DNA from: BTUB01 sp964392765
GTDB lineage: Bacteria > Babelota > Babeliae > Babelales > Vermiphilaceae
Assembly (NCBI GenBank): GCA_964392765.1
Contig: CAYMRF010000049.1
Location: forward strand, 1 to 9,759
Length of the DNA: 9,759 nt
Reading direction: 5' to 3'
The notes under the pieces: generated by a model
The model's database searches: none
Seen by the model: the letters and a program-made list of their open reading frames with translations, nothing else
What the model was told of the DNA's origin: nothing
Shown here: positions 1 through 5,770 of the stretch, in pieces
Position numbering within the stretch: the first letter of the stretch is position 1
Layout of the letters: each line of letters starts with the position of its first letter
Made by a program: the position numbers and the translations under genes

Positions 1-70
1 CCTATAAGTAGTCGAACCTTAAACCTTCAGATCCGTAGTCTGACGCTCTATCCAGTTGAGCTATAGGCGC
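1..70 (-). tRNA. tRNA-Arg(ACG), 3' end cut by the window edge
   Basis: Read on the minus strand, the gene starts GCGCCTA at 70. It has a normal D arm, an anticodon stem TCAGA/TCTGA with loop CTACGGA (anticodon ACG), and a five-base variable loop. The acceptor 3' strand runs off the left edge after TAGG, so the last three acceptor bases, the discriminator and CCA are outside the window. One oddity is in the T arm at 4-20: the pair normally G53-C61 reads G-A, breaking a nearly invariant pair. The gene lies 54 bp downstream of tRNA-Ser on the same strand, so the two are probably co-transcribed. Confidence 0.9.
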
Positions 71-92
71 ATAAAATTTTCAATTGTTAGGG

Positions 93-127
93 CTGGCCTG
101 CCAGGCATTTCTGAAGGAAATGACTGG
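93..127 (-). repeat. Post-tRNA palindromic repeat, copy 1
   Basis: On the minus strand this 35-bp unit begins with the CCA of tRNA-Ser. It forms a stem of CCAGTCATTTC against GAAATGCCTGG around loop CTTCA, with one T-C mismatch. A mini-palindrome, TGGCAGGCCA, follows and overlaps the stem's end. It matches the unit at 2892-2926 at 34 of 35 positions. It may act as a terminator, processing or attenuation signal between the two tRNAs, or as a small dispersed element. The function is not shown by the sequence. Confidence 0.85.
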
Positions 128-215
128 TGGAGAGAGAGGGATTCGAACCCTCGTGCCCCATTTCTGGAGCTCTTGCTTAGCAGGCAAGCGCTTTAGGCCA
201 CTCAGCCATCTCTCC
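125..215 (-). tRNA. tRNA-Ser(GCU) with encoded CCA
   Basis: Minus-strand class II tRNA of 91 nt including CCA. The acceptor GGAGAGA pairs with TCTCTCC. The anticodon stem CTTGC/GCAAG encloses loop CTGCTAA, giving anticodon GCT (Ser, AGC/AGU codons). A long variable arm and a canonical T arm (GAGGG, TTCGAAT, CCCTC) follow. The discriminator reads A, where tRNA-Ser usually has G. The encoded CCA (125-127 on the plus strand as TGG) is also the first three bases of the palindromic repeat that fills most of the spacer to tRNA-Arg. Confidence 0.95.
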
Positions 216-285
216 CTATTTTTTCATGATTGAGTAGGGCGAACCCGTGCCCAAACCATAAAAAGATATAAAAAGGATAAAGTAT

Positions 286-315
286 TTGCCATTTTATGCA
301 AGCATTGCCTATGCT
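286..315 (+). promoter_or_regulatory. Putative sigma70 promoter for the yggU-gspF pair
   Basis: A -35-like TTGCCA at 286-291 and a -10-like TATGCT at 310-315 are separated by 18 bp. Transcription would start near 322, leaving a short leader before the ATG at 344. It is the best promoter-like pair in the gap between the divergent tRNA-Ser and yggU genes. Confidence 0.4.
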
Positions 316-343
316 AAACCCAGTTATTTGCTAAGGAATTGTA

Positions 344-631
344 ATGGCACTCATAATACAAGTCAAGGTGGTTCCCTCTTCTGGCCATAGTAAATGGGCA
401 GTTGATAAATCAGGAATTCTTAAAGCATATCTTAAAAGCCCTCCAGAAAAAGGACTGGCCAATCAAGAGTTGATAAAAGCCCTTGCAAAGGCATTAGGTT
501 TGCCCCAGAGTGAAGTGATGATTATTTCAGGGGCTACCAGTAGGATTAAACGAATAAAAGTTAATGCAGAGCTTAATTATGAGCAAATATTAGAAGCGAT
601 TGGAATCGAAAAGCAGATCTCTTTGTTTTAA
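344..631 (+). CDS. yggU: UPF0235/DUF167 family protein (YggU-like)
   Basis: A 95-residue protein, the usual size of this small conserved family, whose cellular role is not established. It shows the family pattern: an N-terminal strand with KVVPSSGHSKW (residues 8-18), then an LKSPPEKGLANQELIKALA segment (30-48), and a GATSRIKRIKV stretch (63-73). The start is supported by AAGGA a few bases upstream of ATG. It is followed after 17 bp by the GspF/PilC-like gene on the same strand, so the two are probably one transcript. In other bacteria yggU often sits by yggT or pyrroline-5-carboxylate reductase genes, neither of which is here. The family call is firm; the biochemical function is unknown. Confidence 0.9.
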   Translation: MALIIQVKVVPSSGHSKWAVDKSGILKAYLKSPPEKGLANQELIKALAKALGLPQSEVMIISGATSRIKRIKVNAELNYEQILEAIGIEKQISLF

Positions 632-648
632 AAATAAAGGAGTGAAAG

Positions 649-1839
649 ATGCCCTATTTTGCATGGAAAGGAATTGATTTACATGCCAAGACCCGCAAAG
701 GAACTCTTTTTGCACAAAACCAGAATGATCTTGATGAGATTTTATTAAAAAAAGATATAGCGTTACTTTCATATTCTCATAAAAAAATGCGCTGGCAAAA
801 GCCTGTTTCTTTGCAATCGAAAATTGATTATATGGTGCAATTGGCAATGCTCATGAAGGCGGGAATGTTGTTGCCTAAAGCGCTTCGCTTAGTAGCTCAA
901 CAAGCATCGCAACCCAATTTTGCGATGACTGCCCATGCAGTTGCTGATCAAGTAGAGCATGGGATTGGCTTGCCGCAAGCGTTTCAAAATCATACTCAAG
1001 TATTTAATCCAATAATGATTCAAATGGCGTGCGTGGGGCAAGAAGCAGGCAGTTTGCCCGATGCGTTACATGTTCTTTCAACTCATTTAGAAGCAGTTGC
1101 TCAATTTAAGCGGAGATTGGCAAGCGCATTACTTTTGCCTTTGATCACTTTTTCATTTTTTCTGATGATCATTGGTATCATGATGGTAGTAATCGTCCCG
1201 CAATTTGCATCAATTTTTGCCTCCATGCAAAAAGATTTACCGGGGGCCACTCGGACTATGATGAGCATTAGTAATTTCTTAAGAAGCCCAAATTTGGCTT
1301 ATGTGGGGGTTGGGTTTTTAACAGTTTGCTATGGCATTAAAAAATATCTTAAAACAAAAAAAGGCAAAGAGGCGTGCGATAGATTTCTGATGCGTGCTCC
1401 TTTAATACATTCGCTTATAATCGCGCAAACAATGGCAGGATTTTTTCAAGCAATTGCATTGCTTTTGCAAGGAGGAATGCCTTTAGTAAAGGCAGTTCAC
1501 ATAGCTAAAGAGGCCATTGATAATACTGTTATAAAAAATTCAGCTGAAGCTATCGCGCAAGAAATTAGCGCGGGTATTATGTTTGCTGATACGCTGGCAG
1601 GATTTGAGCATTTATGCCCGCAAGATATTGTTTCTTTAATTAAAGTGGGCCAAGAATCCAGCCAATTAACAGCAATGCTTAATCGCGTAGTGAATATTTA
1701 TCAGCAGCAATTAATTCAAAAATTATCGCGTATAAACACGCTGTTCCAGCCATTTTTGCTTGTTATTCTTGGCCTTATGATCAGTGGATTAATTTTGGCG
1801 CTTTATACGCCGATTATGAGTTTAAGCTCGGCGGTATAA
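649..1839 (+). CDS. Type II secretion / type IV pilus inner-membrane platform protein (GspF/PilC family)
   Basis: At 396 aa it is the normal length of GspF/PilC proteins, the polytopic inner-membrane platform that couples the assembly ATPase to pseudopilus or pilus growth. It has two T2SSF domains. The first, about 57-184, has KAGMLLPKALRLVAQQ and VGQEAGSLPDAL. The second, about 260-388, has LLQGGMPLVKAVHIAKEAI and IKVGQESSQLTAML. Hydrophobic segments lie near 161-184, 214-230 and 366-388, the standard three-segment topology. An AAGGAG site sits about 7 bp upstream of the ATG. No other secretion or pilus gene lies nearby, so it cannot be assigned to type II secretion or type IV pili from context. 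Its stop codon abuts that of the convergent gene with no spacer. Confidence 0.93.
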   Translation: MPYFAWKGIDLHAKTRKGTLFAQNQNDLDEILLKKDIALLSYSHKKMRWQKPVSLQSKIDYMVQLAMLMKAGMLLPKALRLVAQQASQPNFAMTAHAVADQVEHGIGLPQAFQNHTQVFNPIMIQMACVGQEAGSLPDALHVLSTHLEAVAQFKRRLASALLLPLITFSFFLMIIGIMMVVIVPQFASIFASMQKDLPGATRTMMSISNFLRSPNLAYVGVGFLTVCYGIKKYLKTKKGKEACDRFLMRAPLIHSLIIAQTMAGFFQAIALLLQGGMPLVKAVHIAKEAIDNTVIKNSAEAIAQEISAGIMFADTLAGFEHLCPQDIVSLIKVGQESSQLTAMLNRVVNIYQQQLIQKLSRINTLFQPFLLVILGLMISGLILALYTPIMSLSSAV

Positions 1840-2634
1840 TTAATTCGAATTTTTTGAAGAATTATTTTGACGAGCAGCTATAGCAAACGAATTGGCTTTC
1901 ACTGCTCCTGCCATTGCTGCTAATTGCGTTTTGAGTGTCGCATTTTCTTCTTTAGCTTTTGCAAGCTCTTCAGTGGCCATTCTACGGTAATTTGTAATCT
2001 GATCTCTTAAGAATTGAGTTTCTGCAAGACGTTTTGCTTTTTCACGGTGAAGCTTTTTTGAGAGTGCTTGCGTATCATCTACAAGCTGAAGCATTCCTGC
2101 TTGATATATTTGAGCGTTTTCCACTACATACTCTCTTTCTCTGTCTTGTGCGATTAAAGTATCAAGTGCATTTTGCATTTTTTGCGCTCTACGACCTTCT
2201 TGAGCTGCATGTTCTCTGTGACAGCTTTCTAATTTTTGTAACTCTTCTTGACTAGAAAATGAATCAGCTTTTTTTGTTGCATAAATGAGATGAGTAAACG
2301 CTCTGCTTAAAGCTGCGGTAAATTCTACTCCTTTTTTATCCTCAAGTGCTAGTTGCTGAAGTGAATGGGTAAGATCATGAAACGCAGGGCGATTTATAAG
2401 TATATCGTCTATTTGACCAAGTTCTTCCTCATTGGGTTTAGCTAGTGCTTCTGCCAACGCTTGTTGGTTGGCTGCATGTTTAAGAGCCGTTGAGGACATT
2501 CCCAAATCTTGTCTCAAAGAACATAGTTGTGTCTCTGAATCTTCCATGCTCATGAGTTGTTGAGATGTTGTTAAGACCAGAGAGATTATAAGGGTATTGA
2601 GCGCACATTTTGCTGAAAAGAATGGTTTGATCAT
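1840..2634 (-). CDS. Hypothetical secreted or anchored coiled-coil protein
   Basis: I do not recognise a family. From the chosen start the protein has 264 residues. Residues 1-28 look like a signal peptide or membrane anchor: MIKPFFSAK, then a hydrophobic stretch through LIISLVLTT. The rest is mostly alanine-, glutamate-, lysine- and glutamine-rich and helical in character. The strongest heptad-like stretch is near 185-245, around KKLHREKAKRLAETQ and EELAKAKEENATLKTQ. The tail is rich in Asn and Ser. An upstream in-frame ATG at 2685 would add 17 residues, but it lacks a ribosome site and would bury the signal sequence. The ATG at 2634 has GAAGGAT six bases upstream. It converges end to end with the GspF-like gene. 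A periplasmic or surface role is inferred only from the N terminus. Confidence 0.75.
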   Translation of the reverse strand: MIKPFFSAKCALNTLIISLVLTTSQQLMSMEDSETQLCSLRQDLGMSSTALKHAANQQALAEALAKPNEEELGQIDDILINRPAFHDLTHSLQQLALEDKKGVEFTAALSRAFTHLIYATKKADSFSSQEELQKLESCHREHAAQEGRRAQKMQNALDTLIAQDREREYVVENAQIYQAGMLQLVDDTQALSKKLHREKAKRLAETQFLRDQITNYRRMATEELAKAKEENATLKTQLAAMAGAVKANSFAIAARQNNSSKNSN

Positions 2635-2640
2635 GACTCT

Positions 2641-2647
2641 ATCCTTC
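2641..2647 (-). promoter_or_regulatory. Ribosome binding site deciding the start at 2634
   Basis: GAAGGAT on the minus strand lies six bases before the ATG at 2634. The longer in-frame start at 2685 has no purine-rich match upstream, so this site favours the shorter protein with an exposed signal peptide. Confidence 0.6.
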
Positions 2648-2766
2648 GCTTTTAAATAATCACAAATTTTGACTATTATACTCATGGCTTATTCTATTTC
2701 GTCAAATTTTTTAAAAAAATTACGATAAATACAGCCTGTTTTATAGAGAAAAAGCCCCTTTTTTGA

Positions 2767-2794
2767 TTGACGATCTTATATTTTAAGCTATTCT
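2767..2794 (+). promoter_or_regulatory. Putative promoter of tRNA-Leu(CAA) and the HIT gene
   Basis: TTGACG at 2767-2772 (five of six to the -35 consensus) and TATTCT at 2789-2794 are 16 bp apart. The predicted start falls near 2801, a few bases before the mature tRNA 5' end at 2807, the usual arrangement for a stable-RNA promoter. A TATAAA at 2794-2799 is an alternative -10, but its spacing is too long. Confidence 0.5.
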
Positions 2795-2806
2795 ATAAAC
2801 ATATTT

Positions 2807-2894
2807 GCCGGGATGGCGGAATTGGTAGACGCACTGGACTCAAAATCCAGCGATGTTTGACATCATGTCGGTTCGAGTCCGACCCCCGGCACCA
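2807..2894 (+). tRNA. tRNA-Leu(CAA) with encoded CCA
   Basis: Class II tRNA of 88 nt. The anticodon stem CTGGA/TCCAG encloses loop CTCAAAA, giving anticodon CAA (codon UUG). A long variable arm and T arm GTCGG, TTCGAGT, CCGAC follow. The acceptor GCCGGGA faces CCCCGGC, so six pairs form and position 7 is an A-C mismatch. The discriminator is A, as expected for leucine. The encoded CCA (2892-2894) starts the second copy of the palindromic repeat. Confidence 0.95.
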
Positions 2895-2926
2895 GTCATT
2901 TCCTTCAGAAATGACTGGCAGGCCAG
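2892..2926 (+). repeat. Post-tRNA palindromic repeat, copy 2
   Basis: The 35-bp unit begins with the tRNA-Leu CCA. It forms a perfect 11-bp stem, CCAGTCATTTC with GAAATGACTGG, around loop CTTCA, and then shares TGGCAGGCCA with copy 1. The only difference from copy 1 (93-127, minus strand) is one base in the right arm, where this copy is the fully paired one. No T-run follows, so it is not a classical intrinsic terminator, and transcription could continue into the HIT gene 37 bp further on. Confidence 0.88.
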
Positions 2927-2963
2927 TCTCTTTAACGGTCTGATAATAAAAAAAAGGGTTAGA

Positions 2964-3302
2964 ATGAATTCTTCCTGTATCTTCTGCAAAATCATAGCTA
3001 AGCAAATTCCGGCCATCATCATTGCTGAAAATGATGAAGTTATAGCCATTAAAGATATCAATCCTAAAGCTCCCATTCATTATCTTATAGTTCCTAAAAA
3101 GCATGTTGCCGATATCACTGCTTTTGAAGAATCAGAAGCTTTAATTGCGGGTAAAATGCTTCTTATGGCTAAGCAATTAGCCAAAGGGCTTCAGGGCTCA
3201 CAAGCATTTAAGCTTATGGTAAACAATGGGGCTGAAGCCGGGCAAATGGTTTTTCATAGCCATATTCACTTCCTCGCAGGCAAGAAATTTGCTGAATTTT
3301 AA
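2964..3302 (+). CDS. hinT: HIT-family nucleotide hydrolase (HinT-like)
   Basis: A 112-residue histidine triad protein close to the standard HinT length. HinT enzymes hydrolyse purine nucleoside phosphoramidates and aminoacyl-adenylates. The triad HSHIHFL is at residues 98-104 (H98, H100, H102), preceded by VNNGAEAGQMVF at 86-97. CIFCKII at 5-11 holds the N-terminal Cys pair of the family, and LIVPKKH is at 41-47. The reading frame is open back to 2853, but that would start inside tRNA-Leu. The ATG at 2964 has AAGGG five bases upstream and gives the canonical N terminus. The gene sits between two tRNA-Leu genes and may be read through from the first one's promoter. The choice between HinT and another HIT subgroup rests on length and motifs only. 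Confidence 0.92.
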   Translation: MNSSCIFCKIIAKQIPAIIIAENDEVIAIKDINPKAPIHYLIVPKKHVADITAFEESEALIAGKMLLMAKQLAKGLQGSQAFKLMVNNGAEAGQMVFHSHIHFLAGKKFAEF

Positions 3303-3365
3303 GCATTTCTTTGCATTTTCCTCATGCATCTTTATCCTTATTCTTAAATCTTAGTGGAAATCTTT

Positions 3366-3452
3366 GCCGAGATGGCGAAATTGGTAGACGCACAGGCTTC
3401 AGGTGCTTGCGGTGGTAACACTGTGCCGGTTCGAATCCGGCTCTCGGCACCA
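3366..3452 (+). tRNA. tRNA-Leu(CAG) with encoded CCA
   Basis: Class II tRNA of 87 nt. The acceptor GCCGAGA pairs fully with TCTCGGC. The anticodon stem CAGGC/GCTTG (one G-T pair) encloses loop TTCAGGT, giving anticodon CAG (codon CUG). A long variable arm and canonical T arm follow, with discriminator A and encoded CCA at 3450-3452. It lies 63 bp after the HIT gene and may share its transcript. A TATTCT at 3339-3344 could be a weak separate -10, but no good -35 accompanies it. Confidence 0.95.
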
Positions 3453-3504
3453 GTCTACGCTTATCCGGGGCTTCCGCCTCGGCAAGCTACGCCTGGCTGC
3501 GCCA
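3450..3504 (+). repeat. Post-tRNA stem-loop related in layout to the 35-bp repeat
   Basis: It begins with the CCA of tRNA-Leu(CAG). The outer arms are CCAGTCTACGCTT (3450-3462) and AAGCTACGCCTGG (3484-3496), matching at 9 of 13 positions. They enclose an inner stem CCGGGGC/GCCTCGG with loop TTCC. The right end continues as TGGCTGCGCCA, parallel to TGGCAGGCCA in the other two copies. The interior differs from them, so it is an analogue or diverged member, not a close copy. Confidence 0.65.
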
Positions 3505-3510
3505 TTTTTT
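3494..3510 (+). terminator. Possible intrinsic terminator after tRNA-Leu(CAG)
   Basis: TGGC, loop TGC, GCCA (3494-3504) is followed directly by six T residues. The stem is only four pairs, so it is a weak terminator on its own. The larger stem-loop just upstream may help. Its position, 40-60 bp after the tRNA end, suits termination of the tRNA transcript. Confidence 0.4.
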
Positions 3511-3539
3511 ATTGGATAATATTTTTGAAATAATAGCAC

Positions 3540-3602
3540 CTGCGAGCGCCGTGTCCGGCGAAGCTTTATGCGAAGACGGAAAGTAGGGCGGCGATCGATC
3601 GC
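3540..3602 (+). repeat. GC-rich imperfect palindromic element
   Basis: A sharply GC-rich block in AT-rich surroundings, with nested imperfect inverted repeats. Outer segments GCGAGCGCC and GGCGGCGA face each other. Inside, TCCGGCGAAGC and GCGAAGACGGA pair partly around TTTAT. It codes for nothing visible. It resembles a degenerate copy of a dispersed palindromic element, but only one copy is in this window, so that is inference. Confidence 0.45.
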
Positions 3603-3608
3603 TTTTTT
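3591..3608 (+). terminator. Palindrome plus T-run, possible terminator
   Basis: GCGATCGATCGC at 3591-3602 is a perfect 12-bp palindrome followed by six T residues. As a hairpin it could form only a four-pair stem with loop TCGA. It ends 17 bp before the start codon of the first transporter, so it could equally be a protein-binding site in that gene's leader. Confidence 0.35.
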
Positions 3609-3625
3609 AATTAAAGAAACAATAG

Positions 3626-4678
3626 ATGTTTGATGTATTTTTAGGCTTTGCCTTTATGGCAAGCTCCACCGTAGCAAATAAGTATGTGCTCTCAGTCTTA
3701 ACCCCCACTTTGGTAGTCGGATTGCGCATGTTGTGCGCCGGCATAATTTTAACGTTGATGTATCGGCGCAAATCGCATCGATTATCTTTTGGTTATTTTA
3801 AGCATGATCTCTCTTTATTATTAGGTATTTCATTACTTACCATGCTGGTGCCCGCTTTGTTTAAGGCATACGCACTTAAAAATATGGATGCTTCAAAAGC
3901 AGCCTTCTTTTCTAGTCTTGATCCTTTTGTTACCGCGCTTTATGCCTATTTGTTTTGGAATGAAAACTTAACCAAGAAAAAAGTAATCGGCATTATTTTG
4001 GGCTTTACCGGAACTTTTATATTGATTTTATCATCATCGGTAGGCGAGCGATCGCTTATTGCATGGTCAGTGTTTTCATACCCAGAAATTGCTGCGATAT
4101 TAGCAATGGCAATTGGGCGCATTGGATGGATGTTTGTTCAGCAATTATTGCGCAAAGAAAGATATACGGCGCCTGAGCTTAACGGTTTGCTTATGACCAT
4201 TAGCGGCATATTGGTTTTCATCTTACCGTTTGCAATTGCGACTGGGTTTGCATTACTCAGTTTTATCCCCGTGCTCGCTGCATTCTTTCCTAGCTATTCA
4301 TTTGCTGATGCAGGAAGTTTCTTGCAGACTACTATAACTCCTGCAACTAATACCCCTATGATTTTATATGCATTACTTCATACCATTTTAGTAGGTAATG
4401 TGATTGGTTATACCATGTACGCGCAGTTCTTAAAGCGGCATTCAGCAACTTTTGTTTCGCTGGCTGGTTTTTCGGTGCCACTTTACGTGTATCTTTTTGG
4501 TCATGTGCTTTTAGGCGAGCCACTTTCGCTTAATTTCTTAGCAGCAAGCTGCGTGACGTTTATTGGCTTATTAATTTTCTATCAAGATGAGATTAATAAG
4601 ATTAGCCATGGGAGCTTCCATCCATTTAGTTGGATTAAGCAAAAAATTAGCAACGCTAAATCATCGCACAAGTCTTAA
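3626..4678 (+). CDS. DMT-superfamily (EamA) transporter, paralogue A
   Basis: A 350-residue hydrophobic protein with two EamA repeats of about five membrane segments each, roughly residues 1-135 and 150-322, followed by a basic, Ser/Lys-rich cytoplasmic tail. The first repeat ends with the typical sequence AAFFSSLDPFVTALYAYLFW, then ENLTKKKVIGIILGFTGTF. The second contains ATFVSLAGFSVPLYVYLFG and ends in a helix before FYQDEI. Family members move small metabolites such as amino acids, nucleotide sugars or S-adenosylmethionine, and the substrate cannot be read from the sequence. The start has only a weak purine match upstream (AAAGAAA). It converges on a clear paralogue at 4682-5623 with 3 bp between stops. 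The length is slightly above the family norm because of the tail. Confidence 0.9.
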   Translation: MFDVFLGFAFMASSTVANKYVLSVLTPTLVVGLRMLCAGIILTLMYRRKSHRLSFGYFKHDLSLLLGISLLTMLVPALFKAYALKNMDASKAAFFSSLDPFVTALYAYLFWNENLTKKKVIGIILGFTGTFILILSSSVGERSLIAWSVFSYPEIAAILAMAIGRIGWMFVQQLLRKERYTAPELNGLLMTISGILVFILPFAIATGFALLSFIPVLAAFFPSYSFADAGSFLQTTITPATNTPMILYALLHTILVGNVIGYTMYAQFLKRHSATFVSLAGFSVPLYVYLFGHVLLGEPLSLNFLAASCVTFIGLLIFYQDEINKISHGSFHPFSWIKQKISNAKSSHKS

Positions 4679-4681
4679 TTG

Positions 4682-5623
4682 TTATAAACTCTCTGGATCT
4701 TGCGGTTGCAATAATTGTTCTTTCTTCTTGCTTACACCATCAAGTTTAAGTTCATGTTGGTAAAAGAGATAAAGTCCAATAAACACGATTACTGCTGAAA
4801 GATAATAGTGCCAGGTGATCACTTCATGCAAGAATATCCATCCATAAAAAGCAGAAAACAGAGGCCCGAGAAAGCCAGAAAATGCTAAAAAGGTCGCAGA
4901 ATATTTGCGAAGCAAATGAGCATATAGATTATGGCAAATGATGTTACTAATTAAGATTACCAAGATGAGTAAGCTTAAAAATGCACCAGGATCACCCATT
5001 GGTTGTGGGCCTTCAACAAAATAAGCAGTAGTAAGTGCCATAATGCCCCCAATAAACATGGTCATTCCATTTATCATAGAAGGTGCGTAACTTTTTTCAC
5101 GCACTAATTTGCGCATAATAATCCAGCTATAATTATGGCATGCGACCGCAGCTAAAACGGCAATTTCTGGCCAGGAAATAAAGAAGAACTCTCCGAGTCT
5201 TTTTTCAGGACCCGAGGTTGAAATAATTATAGGAAAGAGTCCAATAAATCCAATTAATAAACCGAGCCATTGTTGGCGAGTGAGCTTTTCACGGAAAGAG
5301 ATGTATGAGTAAAGTGCTGCAAAAAAGGGCGCAACGTTAAATAAGAACGCGGTTTTTGCTGATGCTAAATAAGCTAATCCCCAGAATCGTAAGATGTAAG
5401 TAAGGTAAACACCAAACATAATTATTTGCACATAGTACCACGCATGCTTCCATTTAAAAACAAAGTTATGGCGTGCAAATCCGTATTGATATATTAAAAG
5501 AATTGATCCTGCAATGAACATTCGAATGCCGGTTAAAAATATGGGGTCGGTATACCCTAAAAGTGTTTTACTGATAGGGAAAGAGCTGCCAAAAAGAGCA
5601 TATAGAAGAATAATTAAAAACAT
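4682..5623 (-). CDS. DMT-superfamily (EamA) transporter, paralogue B
   Basis: A 313-residue, ten-segment EamA protein. It aligns by eye with its convergent neighbour along its whole length: GIRMFIAGSILL against GLRMLCAGIILT, SAKTAFLFNVAPFFAALYSY against SKAAFFSSLDPFVTALYAY, SWPEIAVLAAVA against SYPEIAAILAMA, and KYSATFLAFSGFLGPLF against RHSATFVSLAGFSVPLY. The two are therefore duplicates of one another or of a recent common ancestor, lying tail to tail. Divergence in pore-facing segments suggests different substrates or efficiencies, which is inference. No strong ribosome site precedes the ATG at 5623. The upstream gap is shared with the divergent glycosyltransferase operon. Confidence 0.9.
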   Translation of the reverse strand: MFLIILLYALFGSSFPISKTLLGYTDPIFLTGIRMFIAGSILLIYQYGFARHNFVFKWKHAWYYVQIIMFGVYLTYILRFWGLAYLASAKTAFLFNVAPFFAALYSYISFREKLTRQQWLGLLIGFIGLFPIIISTSGPEKRLGEFFFISWPEIAVLAAVACHNYSWIIMRKLVREKSYAPSMINGMTMFIGGIMALTTAYFVEGPQPMGDPGAFLSLLILVILISNIICHNLYAHLLRKYSATFLAFSGFLGPLFSAFYGWIFLHEVITWHYYLSAVIVFIGLYLFYQHELKLDGVSKKKEQLLQPQDPESL

Positions 5624-5661
5624 CGTGATTCATTTCATTTTATATTTTAAGTAATTATTTC

Positions 5662-5667
5662 AGTATA
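5662..5667 (-). promoter_or_regulatory. Possible -10 box for transporter B
   Basis: TATACT on the minus strand (five of six to consensus) lies about 40 bp upstream of the ATG at 5623. The sequence at the -35 distance does not match the consensus, so this is a weak call. Confidence 0.3.
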
Positions 5668-5687
5668 TCCGATTTTCTCTTTAGCGG

Positions 5688-5716
5688 TAGACATTTTAAA
5701 ATTTGTGTTTTATAAA
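5688..5716 (+). promoter_or_regulatory. Sigma70-type promoter of the glycosylation operon
   Basis: TAGACA at 5688-5693 and TATAAA at 5711-5716, each one base from consensus, are separated by exactly 17 bp. This is the best promoter in the window. Transcription would start near 5723, giving a leader of roughly 48 nt to the first gene of the three-gene operon. Confidence 0.65.
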
Positions 5717-5770
5717 TACAGCAAGTTAAAAAAGTAAGTAGCAATTAGTCCTTAAAAAAGGGGTAGTATA

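Noticed and set aside
237..252. GGGC...GCCC hairpin upstream of tRNA-Ser.
   Set aside because: Only four outer pairs and no T-run. It is neither a convincing terminator nor a recognisable operator.
2635..2685. Start of the coiled-coil protein at 2685.
   Set aside because: There is no ribosome site, and the extra 17 residues would bury a good signal peptide. The ATG at 2634 is better supported.
2853..2963. Longer N terminus for the HIT protein.
   Set aside because: It would begin inside tRNA-Leu(CAA) and translate the palindromic repeat. The ATG at 2964 has a ribosome site and the canonical family N terminus.
2793..3104. Open frames on the minus strand across tRNA-Leu and the HIT gene.
   Set aside because: They run antisense through a tRNA and a clear protein gene and show no family features.
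93..3504. The repeated palindromes as a CRISPR array.
   Set aside because: Copies are isolated, on opposite strands, thousands of bases apart, and each is joined to a tRNA. There are no spacers and no cas genes.
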